A DNA stretch of 64,000 bases, from assembly GCA_048594975.1 (NCBI GenBank), contig JBMDXQ010000141.1, positions 1 to 64,000 of the forward strand, given 5' to 3'. Shown piece after piece: positions 62,653 to 64,000 of the stretch. How positions within the stretch are numbered: position 1 is the stretch's first letter; every line of letters begins with the position of its first letter. The stretch comes from JBMDXB01 sp048594975 (GTDB lineage: Bacteria > Acidobacteriota > Vicinamibacteria > Vicinamibacterales > 2-12-FULL-66-21). The translations under genes were made by a program, and so were the position numbers. The notes beneath the pieces were generated by a model. The model saw only the letters and a list, made by a program, of their open reading frames with translations, made no database searches and was not told where the DNA came from.

Positions 62653-62979
62653 TCAGGCGCGTGACGGCCTCAGCTTGCGCGCCGCCCGGGGAACGGCCTG
62701 CTCGATCGCGCGGAATCGCTCGATCGCCTCGGCGAGCTTCGCCTCGCCGGCCGGCGCGAGCGAGTAGTTGCGGCGCGGCGGGCGCTGCTCGCGCTGGGCG
62801 GCGGCGGCCTTCTCCCAGCTCGACGTCAGCAGCCCCTCGCGGTCGAGGCGACGCAGGATCGGATAGACCGTCCCGCTCGGCAACCCGGTCGCGTCCATGA
62901 TGTCGAAGCCGTGATGATGGCCGTGGGCGAGTGCCAGCAGCACGAGGGCGGTGCTATAGGTCAAGTTGACGCGTGACAT
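62653..62979 (-). CDS. PadR-family transcriptional repressor
   Basis: 108 residues. STALVLLALAHGHHHGFDIM, LPSGTVYPILRRLDREGLLT (recognition helix and wing), and a C-terminal helix (EAKLAEAIERFRAIEQAVPR) with an RRNYSLAPAG turn. The stop lies 4 bases before the ADOP start, a transcriptional pair like the one at 5 kb but with a clearly different PadR. A 12-base-period repeat with an embedded palindrome directly upstream (62,996-63,016) is the probable operator. Confidence 0.9.
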   Translation of the reverse strand: MSRVNLTYSTALVLLALAHGHHHGFDIMDATGLPSGTVYPILRRLDREGLLTSSWEKAAAAQREQRPPRRNYSLAPAGEAKLAEAIERFRAIEQAVPRAARKLRPSRA

Positions 62980-62995
62980 GGCACTCGTTGAATTC

Positions 62996-63016
62996 TACCT
63001 ATGTAGATACCTACAT
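62996..63016. promoter_or_regulatory. Palindromic/direct-repeat operator upstream of padR
   Basis: TACCTA occurs at 62,996 and 63,008 (period 12), and ATGTAG-ATAC-CTACAT (63,001-63,016) is a perfect inverted repeat with a 4-base centre. It lies 17-37 bases before the padR start, the expected place for an autorepressor site. It is unrelated in sequence to the repeats before the other PadR gene. Confidence 0.65.
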
Positions 63017-63102
63017 TGAACGGACCGGCGCGCGCAAGCCCCGGACCGAACCCCCGCCGGGTGGGGCCGCGGGCACGGGACGCGGGCATGTAACATGAAT
63101 GA

Positions 63103-63591
63103 ATGGTGCGGCTCGCTGGCCTCGTGATCTCGCTCGGCTACGCCTCGCTGATCGTGTGGCTGTACACGGCTCAGCCGCAGAACATGAGCGAAGTGGCCGG
63201 CGGAATCGCTTCGTCAATCGGCGCGTATACGATTGATGCCGCGGCCATGCAGGACGGCCTGGCTTTCTTCAGGAAGGACCAGTTCGAGGAGGCGCGCGCG
63301 GCCTTCGCGCGCGCCGATCCGGCGCGCCGCGACGCGCGCGTGCAGTTCTACGTCGCCTACACCTACTACCGCCAGGGCTGGGGCCGCATGTACAGCGACG
63401 ACGAGCTGTTTGCCCGCGGCCTCGAGGCCGTGGATCGCGCGATCAGCCTGTCGCCTGCCGGGCGGCTCGTGGTCGACGATCCGGACCTCGGGATGCGGAG
63501 CGCCGACGAGCTCCGCGCCGAGCTGGTGGCCGGCCGCACGCGGGACGCCTCCGACTTCAATCCGCTGCGGGTGTTCAGGCCGCGCAAATGA
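63103..63591 (+). CDS. Membrane-anchored TPR-like protein
   Basis: 162 residues. The N-terminal helix LAGLVISLGYASLIVWLYTA anchors the protein. Residues about 45-125 form TPR-like helix pairs: AAMQDGLAFFRKDQFEEARA, RVQFYVAYTYYRQGWGRMYS, FARGLEAVDRAISLSP. The stop overlaps the start of the next gene (ATGA), so the two are coupled. Possibly a scaffold for the following membrane protein. Confidence 0.7.
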   Translation: MVRLAGLVISLGYASLIVWLYTAQPQNMSEVAGGIASSIGAYTIDAAAMQDGLAFFRKDQFEEARAAFARADPARRDARVQFYVAYTYYRQGWGRMYSDDELFARGLEAVDRAISLSPAGRLVVDDPDLGMRSADELRAELVAGRTRDASDFNPLRVFRPRK

Positions 63592-64000
63592 CCCCGGTCA
63601 GGGAAGCCATCGTCCTGCCGCTCATCTTCCTGACCGTCGCGCTCCTCGGCGGGCTGCGCGTCGGCGCCGAGGTACGGCTCGTGCCGCCGTCGCTCTCGGC
63701 GCTGGTCCTGGCCATGTTGCTCCTCGGCAACCTGGCGCGCTCGCGTGTCCTCGTCGCGGACGTGCTGATGAACGCCGCGCGGCCCGCAGTCGGCAACGTC
63801 TCCGGAGCGATCGTGCTCGCCGCGCTCTTCGCAGCGTCCGCGCAGGTCTTCAATCTGCTGACGCCAGAACGCGGCCTGCTGCAGGCGCTCTTCACGATCT
63901 TCTTCGTCGTCCAGCTGCTGACGACGCTCGCCGGAGTGGTCGCGCGCACGGCGATGCTGCGCAGCCTCGCCGTGCTGATGGGTGCGGCGTTCGTCCTCCG
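63588..64000 (+). CDS. Membrane protein, runs off the window end
   Basis: At least 137 residues from ATG 63,588, incomplete. Helices IVLPLIFLTVALLGGLRVGA, LSALVLAMLLLGNLARSRVL, VSGAIVLAALFAASAQVFNL, FTIFFVVQLLTTLAGVVART and VLMGAAFVLR give five membrane segments so far. No family motif recognised. Overlaps the TPR-like gene by 4 bases. Confidence 0.65.
   Translation, partial: MTPVREAIVLPLIFLTVALLGGLRVGAEVRLVPPSLSALVLAMLLLGNLARSRVLVADVLMNAARPAVGNVSGAIVLAALFAASAQVFNLLTPERGLLQALFTIFFVVQLLTTLAGVVARTAMLRSLAVLMGAAFVL

Overview
This is a GC-rich bacterial chromosomal window. It carries five loci of the large duplicated MacB/FtsX-type permease family that is expanded in Acidobacteriota (ADOP permeases). 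Two of them sit directly behind PadR-type repressors. Together with many secreted or lipid-anchored TPR, beta-propeller and Omp85 proteins, this suggests an acidobacterium, perhaps of the Vicinamibacteria. That assignment is an inference from gene content. No rRNA or marker gene is present.

Bases 1 to about 18,450 look like accessory, decaying DNA. From left to right they hold the start of an IS701-like transposase that has truncated an ADOP permease, a frameshifted GIY-YIG gene, a TPR protein, and a PadR-ADOP pair whose permease has lost its middle. A third damaged ADOP follows, then a Popeye-like cyclic-nucleotide-binding membrane protein and a BASS-like transporter. Next come an HTH regulator whose end is replaced by an IS481 transposase fragment, a secreted PQQ-type beta-propeller, an endonuclease/exonuclease/phosphatase-fold protein, and a glycine-rich/zinc-ribbon gene pair. 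The region ends with an excisionase-like gene and a tyrosine integrase that a frameshift has cut off before its catalytic tyrosine. A tRNA-Thr(CGT) gene stands immediately beyond, so the right edge looks like an old integrative-element boundary.

Bases 20,700-28,800 hold the most interesting locus, eight same-strand, tightly spaced genes. They encode a von Willebrand A lipoprotein, PspA/IM30, a membrane-anchored NitT/TauT-type solute-binding protein fused to an OmpA-like peptidoglycan-binding domain, the matching ABC permease and ATPase, a coiled-coil membrane protein, a two-domain AAA ATPase (first domain degenerate, second intact) and a small helical protein. PspA is an ESCRT-III homologue, so an ESCRT-III/AAA-like membrane-remodelling module appears to be coupled here to an ABC importer-like complex tethered to the cell wall. 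I do not recognise this as a named system.

Bases 29,000-48,600 are more ordinary. They contain a Tat-type aldo/keto reductase, a DUF1206 protein, a broken alpha/beta hydrolase, a bactofilin, a receiver-like protein, an intact ADOP permease, a YdjM-like hydrolase and an HXXEE protein. These are followed by a radical SAM / flavin-halogenase-like / thioesterase operon, a block of short degenerate repeats, a thioredoxin-TPR and DsbD-domain pair, a large M14 peptidase, a deacetylase-fold protein and a lipoprotein form of Pcm.

Bases 48,650-52,211 are a methionine-branch operon (homoserine dehydrogenase, monofunctional aspartate kinase, PLP trans-sulfuration enzyme) behind a clear SAM-I riboswitch. 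Bases 52,254-64,000 hold a DUF1440-like protein and an overlapping Omp85-barrel / kinase-like / lipoprotein operon. They also hold a GT-C glycosyltransferase, PspC, small secreted proteins, a PadR-ADOP pair with two single-base frame breaks, and a TPR-like protein followed by a membrane protein that runs off the end. Single-base frame breaks are common across the window; some may be sequencing errors rather than true decay.
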